Shown here: piece by piece, positions 1 to 11,518 of the stretch
How positions within the stretch are numbered: position 1 is the stretch's first letter
Layout of the letters: the number at the start of each line of letters is the position of its first letter
Assembly (NCBI RefSeq): GCF_025698545.1
Contig: NC_068575.1
Location: 53,329,980 to 53,393,979, forward strand
Direction: 5' to 3'
Source of the DNA: Gossypium raimondii
Taxonomy: Eukaryota; Streptophyta; Magnoliopsida; Malvales; Malvaceae
DNA: 64,000 bases
Made by a program: the position numbers and the translations under genes
The notes under the pieces: generated by a model
Told to the model about the DNA's origin: nothing
Database searches by the model: none
What the model saw: only the letters and a program-made list of their open reading frames with translations

Positions 1-508
1 TTTTTAAAATACTATTATAATAAAAACTTACTTTGGCATGCTAAATTAGAACAAGTGTTCTTAAAATCCATGTCAATTACTAAAATAATTGTGTTAATTA
101 TTTGGACTAATAAATAACAAGACTTCCTCTTTTTTTCTTGTTTCATTATATAATAATGGTTAAATTTTAGTTTGATCCTTCCGATATGTTCACATTTAGG
201 AGTTAATATTTATATTTTAATTTGACATAATTTGATCATATACTTTTACAATAACATTAGTCTAAATACTTAACATTAATCAAAATGCCTTTATTCATTT
301 TGAAATGATAGTCATAATTAATTATCCTTTCTATATTCTCGTTATTGTTTACTATGGATCTTTGAGAATTTTTTCTTTAGTGTTCATCTTATGGCTTTCA
401 TCCATTCGTGATGTATTATTCTTATTTTTTTATGAAACTATATTATTATATCTAATTATATATTTATTGTTTTATGTCTGTTGACATTTAAAATCAAAAT
501 GATAATAG
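1..508. other. AT-rich leader of Harbinger element, no gene
   Basis: No supported coding sequence. The stretch is AT-rich and leads into the Harbinger accessory gene. The 5' terminal inverted repeat matching the 3' end near 3800 was not found here, so the element probably begins before the window or its 5' end is degraded. Confidence 0.4.
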
Positions 509-1590
509 ATGGTAAAGACACAAAATTTTGTGGAGGGAGATAGTACCTTAGAAACAAAAGCTGTTTGGGATGATGAGTTGACGTTGATATTTTGTAAACT
601 TTGCATGAATGAAGTCAATGTTGGCAATAGACCAACAACTCATCTAAACTCAAAAGGATGGGAAAATGTCATTTCTCTTTTTCAAGCAAAAACACAAAAA
701 AATTATGGAAAACTTCAATTGAAAAATAAGTGGGATACATTAAAAAAGGAATGGAGGTTATGGAGGGAGTTGGTTAAGGAATCTACGGGTATTGGATGGT
801 GTCCATCTAAAAAGACGGTTGATGCTACTGAAGAATGGTGGGCTGAAAAAATACAGGTTAGCGTTAACTTTATCATTATTTTAATGCATAAAGTTTATTG
901 AAATTAATAATTTACAATTATAAAAATCTTAATATAACATTTAACGTTTAACATATTATGTAGGAAAATCCTAATTTTAAAGGATTTAAGAAGAAATGAA
1001 TTGAACCACAATTGAATGAGTTAATGTGGCAAATGTTTGGTGGCATTGTAGCCACTGGAAAGAACGTATCGGCACCTTCGTCTGGTGTTCTTCCAAGTGG
1101 GGTTCCAATGGGAGATGATGCACCTAATGAGGGATTTGGTGATTCAGATGAACATAGTAACAAGAATGAAAGTATTCCTCCTGATGAGGTACCATCAAAC
1201 CCTTCTCATGAAATTCCTAATCGAAGAAAGCAAACACTTTGGGCTGTACACGATAAAGGAAAAAAATCAAGTTAAAGTAAAAAATCATCAATAAATACAT
1301 TAACTACTCAAATTGAGAAATTGTGTGAGAGTATGGCTAGTCCAAGGAAGTCAGTGAATGAAATTATTTTTCCTCATTCTCAATATACTATTTCAAATGC
1401 AATGGATGCTTTGCGTGCTTTGGGAGATGAAATTCCAAAAAAAGATGAACTGTACTATTTTGCCACCAAAATGTTCCAAATACCGGTGAAACGAGAAGTG
1501 TTTTTGAACTTAGACGCAGATGATAGGGTTTGGTGGCTTCGACGTGAGTATGCTGAACAAATCCAATTGCATCATTTTCATCATTGGTAA
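509..1590 (+). pseudogene. Harbinger-associated Myb/SANT-like protein (broken)
   Basis: This is the accessory DNA-binding protein of a PIF/Harbinger element. Exon 1 (509-855) encodes a Myb/SANT-like domain: the W of VWDDELTLIFCKLC, the W of GWENVISLF and the segment KNKWDTLKKEWRLW give the expected tryptophan spacing. After a GT/AG intron (856-963) the reading continues ENPNFKGF. It then meets a TGA at 997 where relatives usually have Gly before IEP, and a TAA near 1273. The C-terminal part (1321-1590) keeps the helical region ending DDRVWWLRREYAEQ. In intact elements this protein helps bring the transposase to the terminal repeats. Here at least two stops make a full product unlikely. Family assignment is by motif recognition. 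Confidence 0.7.
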
Positions 1591-1815
1591 CAACATCTTC
1601 ATTTCCCTTCCAACCATACCATCAACCACCTCCACCATAAGCTCCTTAGAATTATTATTGTAATATAACTATACTACTTTTTTAAATGTAAAACTAATGT
1701 ATGATACTTTTTATGTTTGGTATTTTTATGCTATGCTTTTAATCAAGTTTCTGTGTTGTATAGAATGTCACGAGATTTTTAAGGATTTATTTTTATTTTA
1801 TTACTTTTTCAGGTT

Positions 1816-3257
1816 ATGGATGAATTTAACAATATGTATAATAGTTTTGATATGAATTATGATACCCCTGAATTAAGTGAAGAAGCTCAACGAAGAATAG
1901 CCATAATTGTTACCCAAGTTGAGCACAACAATTATCATGAAGAGGAAGAATATGTGTTAAGCAGTGTATTGGTACACCATGAAACTTATTTCACTATGCA
2001 ACCGTGTATGGATTCAAATTATATAGGTCAAATGTGAGTGGACGAAGTATTAAATGGGCATGATGATCGTTGCATGAATAGTTTTAGGATGCCAAAAGAT
2101 ATATTTCACAGCTTGTTGCATGATTTGCAAACAAATTATGGCTTAAAGAATGGGAAAGTATCGGCGATGGAGAAGTTAGCATTATCATTGTACATTCTTG
2201 GAAATAGAGAATCAAATTCAAATGCAACAGAGCGATTTCAACGATCTGGGGAAACTGTTAGTCGAATTTTTACTGATATGTTGCATATATTTGCTCGAAT
2301 GGGAATAGACACGATTAAACCCATTGAAGGTCAATTCGAGAAAGTACCAAACCATATTCGACATGATACAAGATATTGGCCTCACTTTAAGGTAAAATTT
2401 ACACAATCTTTATATTTTTAAAATATAAATTATTTCTAACTTTTATCTCATTACTTGTATTTATTTTAAAGGATTGTATTGGGGCCATAGATGGAACACA
2501 CATAAAAGCATGAATTTTGCCTTCTTGTCAAATACCTTATATCGGACGGAAAGGTGAACCAACTCAAAATATTATGGCAGTTTGTGACTTCAACATGTGC
2601 TTTATTTTTGCATTTCCTAGTTGGGAAGGAACAGCACATGATAGTAGAATTTTTTTGCAAGCACTTAGAAAACAAGAGTTAAAGTTTCCACACCCTCCAC
2701 CAAAGTTGAACTTTAATTTTTAACTACTTTTTACATAAAAAAATATTAAAATTTTTAATTTATTTTTTAACTTGATATTATGTTTTACTTTTTTGTAGGA
2801 AAATATTATCTTGTGGATTCAGGATATCCACAAATGACAGGTTTTCTAGGTCCATATAGGGGGAACAATATAATTTACCTGATTTTCGTCGAGGTAATCA
2901 TCAAGTATCTGGAAAAAAAGAAATCTTTAATCATGCCCATTCTTTGTTACGCTCTGTGATTAAACGAACATTTGGAGTGTGGAAAAAAAATGGCCAATAT
3001 TAAGAGATATTCCAAATTATTCATTCAACAAGCAAGTTTTAATAATTATTGCAACAATGGTTTTGCATAATTACATTTGAAGACATGCTTGGTCAAATGA
3101 TGAGGATTTTCGAGAATTTGAGAATATACCCGACATGCCAGTTTCTTCAAGCCAGTTTGACAGAGGTGAATCGAGTTCTTCTAACAGAGAAAGTGACCTT
3201 GAAATCACGATATTAAGAGAAACCATTGCAACTAGTTTAATGAGTCCATATTTGTAA
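1816..3257 (+). pseudogene. PIF/Harbinger transposase (HARBI1-like DDE nuclease), broken
   Basis: The protein can be followed over three exons, roughly 1816-2391, 2473-2702 and 2799-3257. Visible family landmarks are the helical N-terminal region ending in RHDTRYWPHFK, the first acidic motif DCIGAIDGTHI (about 2473-2505), the second at GTAHDSR (about 2630-2646), VDSGYP at the start of exon 3 and IKRTFGVWKKK (about 2960-2990). Relatives have Glu before RTFG as the third catalytic acid; here it is Lys (AAA), so catalysis should be lost. In-frame TGA codons occur at 2035 and 2512, and exon 3 needs a frameshift near 2865. It lies downstream of the Myb/SANT-like gene in the usual order. Confidence 0.8.
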
Positions 3258-3800
3258 AAATATTTTGTATCATAACATAATTTCTAGTAATAATGAAACT
3301 TGTTATGTCTTATGTTACTATTTTTTAATTAAAAATCATCCGTTGAGATACTTCAAAATTTGATCCAAGTATAATGTTACTATTTGTGAAAATAATATTT
3401 ATCATTGTTATAAAAAATTTAACTACAAAAAATTTAAAATAATTTATCATTTTATCTAATAAATAATTTAAATTAATTATATAAATTATTAAAATATTGG
3501 AAGATACATTTTAATATTTTATTAAATGAATTTATAAATTCACTTATTTTAATAATTTTAAAAAAGTAAAATAATTTAAAAAACTTCTATTATATATAAA
3601 TTCTAATCTGATGTCCTTAATAGTCATTTTTTATTCTCAACTCACCGCTACAACTGCGTTTGAATCCAAACACACACTCCACCATTGTTTCTAATCTCAT
3701 CGCTACAGTATCCAATCTCACCGCTGCAATAACTAATCTCACCGCCACCACTATTTTTAACCTCAGTGGAGGTAAACACACCGCCCATCCAAACTAGCCC

Positions 3801-4150
3801 TAAGTAGATTAATAGCCACAAGACTGTCACTCTCTACAATATTCTTTTCGAATCCTTGCTGCCAAGCTAGTTGGGTCGTCTTTGATTGCCCAAAGCTCCA
3901 CCGCAAACATACATTTGCCCTTACTGTTCCTCATCACACCTCCAGTCTCCAGAGGAGGCTATGCTCGAAACGGGTTAACCATATCGTCAGTATTAATTTT
4001 AATCCACCAAACAATTGGCAGAATCCAGCACGCAGCCACGCCATTGTGTGGCCCTAGTGAATCCATTTGTGTTTCCTCCTTGAATCCTTCGGCCAAAACA
4101 TGTCCTTTAGCAGAAAATTTTCCTCGCAAGAAAACAATTTTGCTCCAGCT
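3801..4150 (-). pseudogene. RNase H-like fragment of a LINE-type element
   Basis: Read on the minus strand, the segment contains WWIKINTDD, the typical start of the RNase H-like domain at the end of plant LINE-type polyproteins, followed by GGVMRNSKGK, AELWAIKD-like and ESDSLVAINL motifs. The last motif runs directly into the Harbinger target duplication at 3801, so Harbinger landed in this coding fragment. Stops and gaps show it is dead. The first catalytic Asp position reads D, but the domain is incomplete. Confidence 0.6.
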
Positions 4151-4483
4151 AAACAAATAATGGGCATTATTCCTGTTACACAATAACCCATTCGTTAAGA
4201 GATTTGAGTAAATAAACTGGCTGATGGGTTGGTTACTAAATTGGGAGTAATCGAAAATCCAATATATTTTGGGCCTAACCACTCGAAGCCTACTATGCGA
4301 AAGAGGTTTCTAAAAGTCCATAACCAAAATTTATTCAATTCTTTTCTTCAGAAACCAAAACGTGACGACTTCGTTTCCACAAACAATGCGGGGCGTATGA
4401 ATAATAATAATAATAATTTTAAATTGGTTCCTAAGTCAATCAAATTTACATTTTCCAGGAAAAAAGATATTGGAGAATGGATC

Positions 4484-4504
4484 CACGTGTCTATACGCTA
4501 TTGG
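4484..4504 (-). promoter_or_regulatory. G-box plus near-consensus ERSE upstream of ERDJ3B copy 1
   Basis: The site reads CGTGT, nine bases, ATTGG on the + strand, that is CCAAT-N9-ACACG on the other. The ER-stress response element is CCAAT-N9-CCACG, so there is one mismatch and exact spacing. A G-box CACGTG (4484-4489) overlaps it. It lies about 350 bp before the ATG and is preserved in the second copy. CCAAT-binding factors together with bZIP factors such as bZIP28 are known to use ERSEs in ER chaperone promoters. Activity here is inferred. Confidence 0.55.
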
Positions 4505-4853
4505 AGAAAACAACAGGAAGCTTACGCTCATTGGCCAGTTTTCTCGAGAACACGTCGCAAAAGTTTAATCCCCAAAGTCAAGTCGTTTGATGCCTCAAGC
4601 TTCGCTTCGTTTTCCTTTCGTGTATGCTGTTGCTTTGGTTTTGTTTAAATGTTTTAAACAACAATTCCCAGTTTCGAATTCCAAGTACTCCAACTGAAAA
4701 AAAACAGCGCCAAAGCTTAGGAACCCTTCACCTATTCTCTCTCGAAATATCAACCTTTTTTATTTCGGTTGTTGAAATTGAAGATCTGATAAAAAATTTG
4801 TAAACATTTCTTAAGTTCTGGAGAGATCCAATTTCTCTCCTGATCTCAAATCC

Positions 4854-4943
4854 ATGGCGCTTCCACGATCGAAGCCACTTTTTCTGCTGTTCGCTTTGTC
4901 TTTCGCGATCGTCGCCATTGCAGGGTATGCCTCAATCTCTCCC

Positions 4944-4976
<33 letters not shown>

Positions 4977-7900
4977 AAAATGCGTTTATATATGTTCGTG
5001 GAACTTTGTGGTGTTTTTGCTGCAGGAAGAGTTATTACGACATATTGCAAGTGCCGAAAGGAGCATCCGATGAGCAGATCAAAAGAGCGTATAGAAAGCT
5101 GGCATTGAAGTACCATCCTGATAAGAACCCCGGCAATGAAGAGGCCAATAAGCGATTTGCTGACATTAACAATGGTAAAAAAAACTTGTTCTTTATTATT
5201 ATAATTTTTGAAAAATAAGTTGAGTGATAGATTTGATTGAATTTTCTTCCTTAAACGATTAATTGCTTTGACAATGATTAGCTTACGAGGTGTTGTCGGA
5301 TAGCGAAAAGAGGGGCATATATGATAGGTACGGTGAGGAGGGCCTGAAGCAGCATGCTGCCAGCGGAGGCAGAGGAGGAATGGGGGTCAATATTCAGGAC
5401 ATTTTCAGCTCGTAAGATATTTGAATGTTTATATTCCATTTCCTTTATGTAGCGTTTCATGAATGTTTATTAAATCTATGAATTTGTTAAGATGCCGACC
5501 AGTGAATTTCGAATTCTTAAAATATTTTTTAATTTGCTAAACCCATGTTTTTATGCTTTTCATTTTTACCATTTACATATAAATGAAATCCAAATTCATG
5601 TTCCTAAACCGAGTATTAATTATCTTGTTAGCTATTTAGTTGTAGTTTCATTTAATTATCCTTACAGCTATTTAGTAGTAGTTGAAATGCTATTATAAAT
5701 GGTGTGCCGACATTGTACCACAGTTTAGAAGCCAATTAATGTAGCTTAGGTTTATCTTAGGCATGCTAATGTTTCCCAAATTCAGGTTGTCTATAATTAA
5801 TGGTAGATTTCAGAACCTTTATTTTTTGTACATTACAATTTTGGGGAGGATGAGTTACGCTAGGTTTGAACTCTGGTCTTGAGTGTCAACATGGAGCTTC
5901 ATAATGTCTTGCTCCTTTGGGTTGTTGGGAACCTTTACTTGTGTTTACTTGTTAAGTTGATGATGTATGAAATCAACAATAAAATTTAACAGACGTCAAG
6001 AATGGTTTCAACATTTGAAAACCATCTACCTAGCCCTACATTCACTTAGTTTAAACGTGGTTATCCATCAATTTTGAGGAATTGTTTACTTTTATATATG
6101 TTTTGCTGAATTCAATTTTAATGTTGACTAGATGGTGTTTTCTTCAGGTTTTTTGGTGGAGGGTCGGTAGAAGAGGAAGAGAGAATTGTGAAGGGCGATG
6201 ATGTAATTGTTGAATTGGATGCAACACTTGAAGATTTGTACATGGGAGGTACTCTTAAGGTGAGAATATTATGTGCTCTACTAAAATTTCCAAATCGGTA
6301 GTTAGACTGTGTTTGGTCATCTTGACTTGTGGAACCCAAGATTTTTGTGCATGGCTAGTTCCTTATTTAATGTCTTAACTGATTTGTTCTGTAAAGGGTT
6401 TTAAACATTTGCATGTTATGTACTTATATTACCTTCTAGACTTGAGTAGCTCGTTTGTGAGAAGAATAGTGAATGCGATTACAATTATTGCTTTCTCAAT
6501 GTATTAGTAGTCTAAATATCATATCCATGTAATAATAATTAAACTTGTACATGTAAGCGTCATAAGTACTTAACCTATCTTGTAATGCTTAATGTATTAG
6601 TAGTCTAAATATCATATCCATCTAATAATATTTAAACTTGTACATGTAAGTGTCATAAGTACTTAAGCTATCTTGTATTTTTTGTGGACCCTTTGCAAAT
6701 GACAAGGCTAAATTCTTTCTTTGGAGCTTTAATGTTTATCAGCTATAAGGCATCATAGGGTATGGTGTAATGTTTTTCAAGCCATGTACTGTTCTGACCT
6801 GTCTAGGACCTAGATTATTAAACTATTTCTTCTCTTCAGCCTCCTTAGGCGACTGTCAAAAGTGTAAAATAAAGTTGTTAGGCCATCTTTGGACCTGTTC
6901 ATTTATACTTGGCAAATTTGTACTTTGTTCCGAATGTTCTATTTCTTGGAAAGCTTGGAGATCAATGAATTTTACATCTATTATCCTGAAATAAAGATGA
7001 TGTAGATAAGGTGCACCTTTTTCCTTGTCCTTAACTTAGCCTTTGTGGGGAAAATCGAAGGAGTTAGTAGCTTGGTGTTTGCCTTTCTGTTCTCTTTGCC
7101 TATGACCTTTCTTGTCAGTTTTCTTATTTTATATATATATATAAAAGGTAACATTTATCTCAAATTCACCAGGTTTGGAGGGAGAAAAACATCTTAAAAC
7201 CAGCTCCAGGTAAACGCCGCTGTAACTGCAGAAATGAGGTCTATCATAAGCAAATTGGTCCAGGGATGTTCCAACAGATGACTGAACAGGTACTGTGGCT
7301 TTGTGTTTTTTTTCTTTTTCATTGATATTTATGTTTCATACTGTTATGTATTTTATTTGTTTCCTCAGCCTTTTTACACTGTCAAAATTGTTATGTCCTA
7401 TGTTGCTATGATCAGGCATTTATTACTAGTCTCCAACTCTCTTTTCTCAGGTTTGCGAGCAGTGCCAAAATGTGAAATATGAACGAGAGGGATACTTTGT
7501 CACAGTTGATATTGAGAAAGGAATGCAAGATGGACAAGTAGGTTTTTAAAATTATTTTTCTTTAATTTGTAATATTTGCCTTGGTGTGCTTGTTGAGACT
7601 GTTGTCTTGTTTTTCTTCATTAATGTTAAAAATTATAGTCGCGTTTAAAACTTTGGGAATGTGAGATATGAAAAGTTTGTTTCTTGAATTATCAAAATTA
7701 TTCTGTGTGCTTTCATCTATTAAAAATGACAATTATAACAACATCAGAATGATTAATCATGTATGAGGGTTTTCCGACTTGTTTTGACATGCTTTCTTGT
7801 TCATCATTAATCCAAGGTGTGGGGGCAAAGAAACAGACAGAGGAATGTAATTTAGTAGAATCTCTAGGGATTCTTAATGCCATATGTCTAAATGGAGCTC

Positions 7901-8814
7901 ATTGTTTTGGTGCAGATTCATTCATTTGACAATTTCATCTTAATTACTTGTCCAACTACAATTATGGGATTTTGTACTTTCCGTCATATTGTAGTTTTAT
8001 CTCACTATTGCTAGGAGCATAATAGTAGTAATTTCATCTAGTGCGTGGTACTGTTTTTAAATTTTGAATAATGTGTTTCCTGCGTGTTCTACAGGAGGTG
8101 GTTTTTTATGAAGATGGTGAGCCAATTATAGATGGAGAACCTGGAGATTTGAAGGTTAGTCTTTAACCAGTGATGAAAATTTTCCAATCCTTCTAAATAG
8201 ATCAGTTAATTGTGCTACATGCTGGCCGTTGGGCAAGGCCGGTAGATTCCTGTCTCCAGAATCATTTGCTGCCTTTAGTTAGTATATTGGAATTTGCTCG
8301 TTCTTGCTCATATAAGACTTGCATTTTCTGTAGTTCCGGATTCATACAGCACCCCATGACCGATTCAGGAGGGAAGGCAATGACTTGCACGCCACCGTCA
8401 CCATAACACTTGTAAGACGATTTCTCCATCTGTCTCTACATTTTGTCAGAAAACTATGAACTAATTTTCTTGGCATTATTTGCTCTAGGTTCAAGCTCTT
8501 GTTGGTTTTGATAAGACCATTAAACACCTTGATGACCATTTAGTGGAGATTGGCTCTAAGGTAAGCATAACATGTCCCATGTAGATTTGATTTTATGTTG
8601 TCCGCGATCAACAAAATGATCCAAAATAAGAAATAATTGTGTATTGCATACTTAGGGTATTACCAAGCCAAAGGAGGTGAGAAAGTTCAAAGGAGAAGGA
8701 ATGCCATTGCATTTTAGCAACAAGAAAGGAGACCTCTTTGTCACCTATGAGGTTTTGTTCCCCACATCACTTGCGGAGGAGCAGAAGGCGAAAATCAAGT
8801 CAATTCTTGGCTAG
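4854..8814 (+). CDS. ERDJ3B: ER-luminal DnaJ co-chaperone ERDJ3B, copy 1
   Basis: Ten exons: 4854-4924, 5026-5174, 5282-5411, 6148-6259, 7173-7289, 7451-7537, 8095-8154, 8334-8411, 8489-8560 and 8656-8814. All introns are GT/AG, and the total is 1035 nt or 344 aa. Residues 1-23 form a signal peptide (hydrophobic [16 protein letters not shown]). The J domain runs from about 26 to 92 with HPD at 54-56. A short Gly-rich linker follows (GGRGGMG), then two C-terminal substrate-binding domains with a cysteine-rich insert (CNCRN, CEQC). The family partners HSP70 BiP and SDF2 in the ER and supports folding of secreted proteins and immune receptors. Length and exon order match Arabidopsis ERDJ3B as I recall it. 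No KDEL is seen, as in the family. The ATG is the first of a clean signal peptide after a leader rich in CT. Confidence 0.95.
6498..6683 (+). repeat. 93-bp tandem duplication in intron 4 of ERDJ3B copy 1
   Basis: Two adjacent copies begin AATGTATTAGTAGTC at 6498 and 6591. ERDJ3B copy 2 has only one such unit (near 28700), so the duplication arose in copy 1 after the gene duplicated, or was lost from copy 2. Confidence 0.85.
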
Positions 8815-9139
8815 GATTAGAACATCCCATATTTTTTTTTTTGGCCGCTTGGGTTATAAGCTAGATTCCCATTGTAACATTTGATGAGAATACATAGAAA
8901 ATAGAAAATCTGGTGTTTGAAAATTTTCTTACCAATTCCCTTCCTTATTAACAAATTACCTTTGCGGTGTCTGAAAAATGCTGGAAAGAAATGTATTTGG
9001 TCTCTAGTGCGTTAATTTATCCAGCACTTTGGAGAGGTTTGTTTAGCACATTATTCCTATAGGAGCAGAGGATGGTTTTTTTTTTTTTAGCATAATTTGA
9101 GTCTTTTCTATGTTGCACAATACACTACACCAAAATAGG

Positions 9140-9450
9140 TTTTTAGTGGCGTTTTTTTAAGTTTTTAGCGGCGCTTTTAAAAAAACGTCGCTAGACCATG
9201 ATCTTTAGTGGTGTTTTCTCACAAACGCTAGATCATAATCTTTAGCAGCACCTTTTTTTACAAACGTCGCTATAGACCATGACCTTTAGCGACGCTTCTA
9301 CTAAAAATGCCACTATAGACCATAATTTTTAGCGGCGCTTTTCTCAAAAAATGTGGCTAAAGACAATGACTTTTAGCGACTCTTCTACAACAAAATGCCA
9401 CAATAAAGATGACTCTTAGCGGCGCTTTTTAACAAACACCGCTAAAAACA
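9140..9450. repeat. CACTA left subterminal repeat array
   Basis: Short units of the type TTTAGCGGCG(C/T)TTTT and their reverse complements (AAACGTCGCTA) alternate about every 30-60 bases. The same motif fills the other end at 14440-14640 and recurs at 13200-13350. Such arrays in CACTA elements bind the element's own DNA-binding protein. Confidence 0.75.
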
Positions 9451-10097
9451 TGGCTTTTAAAAAAAATTAATTAAATAATATTTATTTGTATAATAAATAT
9501 TATATTATGTTTTTTTTTTGAAATTTAAACTTTAAATTATATACTTTTAAGGATAAAAAATATTAATTAAATTAAAATTTTAACTTTAAACCTAAATATA
9601 TATTTCTATGTAACAGGGATATAAATTCGTACCCATTTCAAATATATCCTATAAAAACTTGTCACGACGGTGATATATATTGCATGCTTGATAATATATC
9701 AACCATCTCAATCGTATATATTTCGAGACAATTCACAGTTCTTAAACACCCATTCTCACAGAAAAATTTGCTAAGTATGACAGGCTTCAGATTGTTGAGA
9801 AAAATCAATACAAAGATTTATAACCTCAAACTATCAAACAATTCCATTCATCTAAAGACATCCTTAGAACATTTCTGAGCACTATGTCATACTCATTTAT
9901 CAGCTCTTAAAAAATTAACAGCATGTATGACCTTGCAATTCAATTAATCACCACATTTCGTCCACCAAGCACTTTATTGGCTTTCTATAAAATTTAAGAT
10001 TCTTAGACTATCCTCAGAAATTATTTTTCAGTCCAAAAAGAATCCAACAAAAAATTATTAATAGCAATTGACTTGCATATTTAAAATGACAAGCAAG

Positions 10098-10289
10098 TTA
10101 GTTACTGACATCAATGGGAGGATTTAGATATTCTATTCCATTGCTTATCTGACCATATGGCTCCATTAAATCAACCACATTTTGCAGATCTTTGGTCAAA
10201 TTTAGTCCAAGGTGATTCACCAACATTTGGCTAATTTTCTTGACAATTTTGGTTTTCCGCAGCCATTTTGGGATCATGCTGCTGAAAGT
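10098..10289 (-). pseudogene. Captured terminal exon in CACTA, family not recognised
   Basis: After a good acceptor (TTGCAG) an open 63-codon stretch starts TFSSMIPKWLRKTKIVKK and ends with a stop at 10098. It joins in phase with the exon at 10602-10730. The composition is like an ordinary soluble protein, not a transposase. I do not recognise the family. Confidence 0.4.
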
Positions 10290-10601
10290 CTGCAAGCAGT
10301 ACAAATTGCAGTTAGATAATTTGGTTAAAATTGATTAGTGCCTAAAACATTAATTTACCACCGATTAAGATGGATTAGTCAAATATGAAACTCAGAGAAA
10401 CAGAGGTAAACATGTAAACTGAATGAAAACACTTAAATAATTGATTCTTCGAATTTCAGGAAGAATAAAACAAGACATTAATGAGATTGGTAAGGTACTA
10501 ACACCCACAACATAAGATCCAAGGGCAATAGAAATATTATAGACGGTGAAGTATTAAACCATTCCAGGTACCATAAAATAGAAATAGGAGTCATTTCTTA
10601 C

Positions 10602-10730
10602 CGCAAACCAGCTACAGTAGCTCATAAGTTCATCCGTATCAAGAAACTTGCTTCTAAATGCACTGCCTTCCAAGGCCATAGGAACAAGTTTAAGTTCTAT
10701 AGGCCGCAGAAGAGCAGTCTTCTCAGCAAC
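10602..10730 (-). pseudogene. Captured internal exon in CACTA, family not recognised
   Basis: This is 43 codons bounded by TTTAG at the acceptor and GCG/GTAAG at the donor, reading VAEKTALLRPIELKLVPMAL onward. Phase 0 at both ends fits splicing to the segment ending at 10289. It is probably part of the same captured host gene. I do not recognise the family. Confidence 0.4.
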
Positions 10731-11430
10731 CTAAAGAAATAGAAGGATCATGATTTAAGAGTATATTGGCAGACACAACTTAAGTTTAAAATAAAAACCA
10801 TTAACAACAACATAAATTCCGCAAGCAAATACATGCAGACAGGAACACTAAAACCAAATATATGCAGGCAGTAAAAGCCAAAATGCACAGCGGCAGTCAA
10901 TAAATGTCTGCTTCATATGCCCCCAAGCCTCCAGTTTCTTATCCAGATATGCAATCACTAGAGTTGACAAGTGTCACCATTATTTCATACTTGGCAATAA
11001 TTCAGTTATTATTTGTGGATCCTTCTCAGAAATTCTCAAATTAGACTTGTGTGGTGTTGAGTCGAGTTTGAGCTATTGAGCAGATCAAATTCGAGTACCT
11101 TAATGTTTGATTATAGTATCACACGAGTTTGATTGAGGTCTTTTTACCTTTTAACTATACTGAAAAATCTCATTTCAAACTGGAGCTTAAGCTCAGGAAT
11201 AAATAATGAAATCGAAAACTGACCTGAACCGAGATATTTGGACAGTATAGAATGCAAGTTCAAAAACCACGGTTACACAAAACCAAACCAAGTTCAGAAA
11301 CAACCAGCATATAAGCAAATCAACTAAATCTTGCATTGCAATAAATCATGTTTTCTATTTAACAAAGGAGATTAAGTTAATATGTCACACAAACCTACTT
11401 CAAGATGTAAGATTACTACTAGAAGCTTAC

Positions 11431-11518
11431 ATGGTAATTTGCTAACTAGAATGCGAGCTTTCTCTGCACGTTTCAGATTTTTGTGCACTCCTCTTCCTAC
11501 ACTATACCGGTTCTCATC
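11431..11518 (-). pseudogene. Captured exon-like piece in CACTA, family not recognised
   Basis: An 88-nt segment sits between TATACAG and GTAAGC and reads [20 protein letters not shown] onward, with charged, protein-like composition. Its 3' phase does not match the exon at 10730, so an exon is missing or the donor has shifted. It could derive from the same captured gene. Confidence 0.4.

Larger units (their letters stand above)
1..3800 (+). mobile_element. PIF/Harbinger DNA transposon (decayed, 5' end not seen)
   Basis: Two genes typical of plant PIF/Harbinger elements lie head to tail: a Myb/SANT-like accessory protein and a HARBI1-type nuclease. The right end is recognisable. The sequence before 3800 reads, on the minus strand, as a terminal repeat starting GGGCTAGTTTGGATGGGCGG and is followed by TAA (3801-3803), the usual 3-bp Harbinger target site. 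Subterminal copies of AATCTCACCGC recur at 3640-3760. Both genes carry nonsense changes, so this copy is not autonomous. It sits inside an RNase H-like coding fragment that continues at 3801. Confidence 0.75.
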
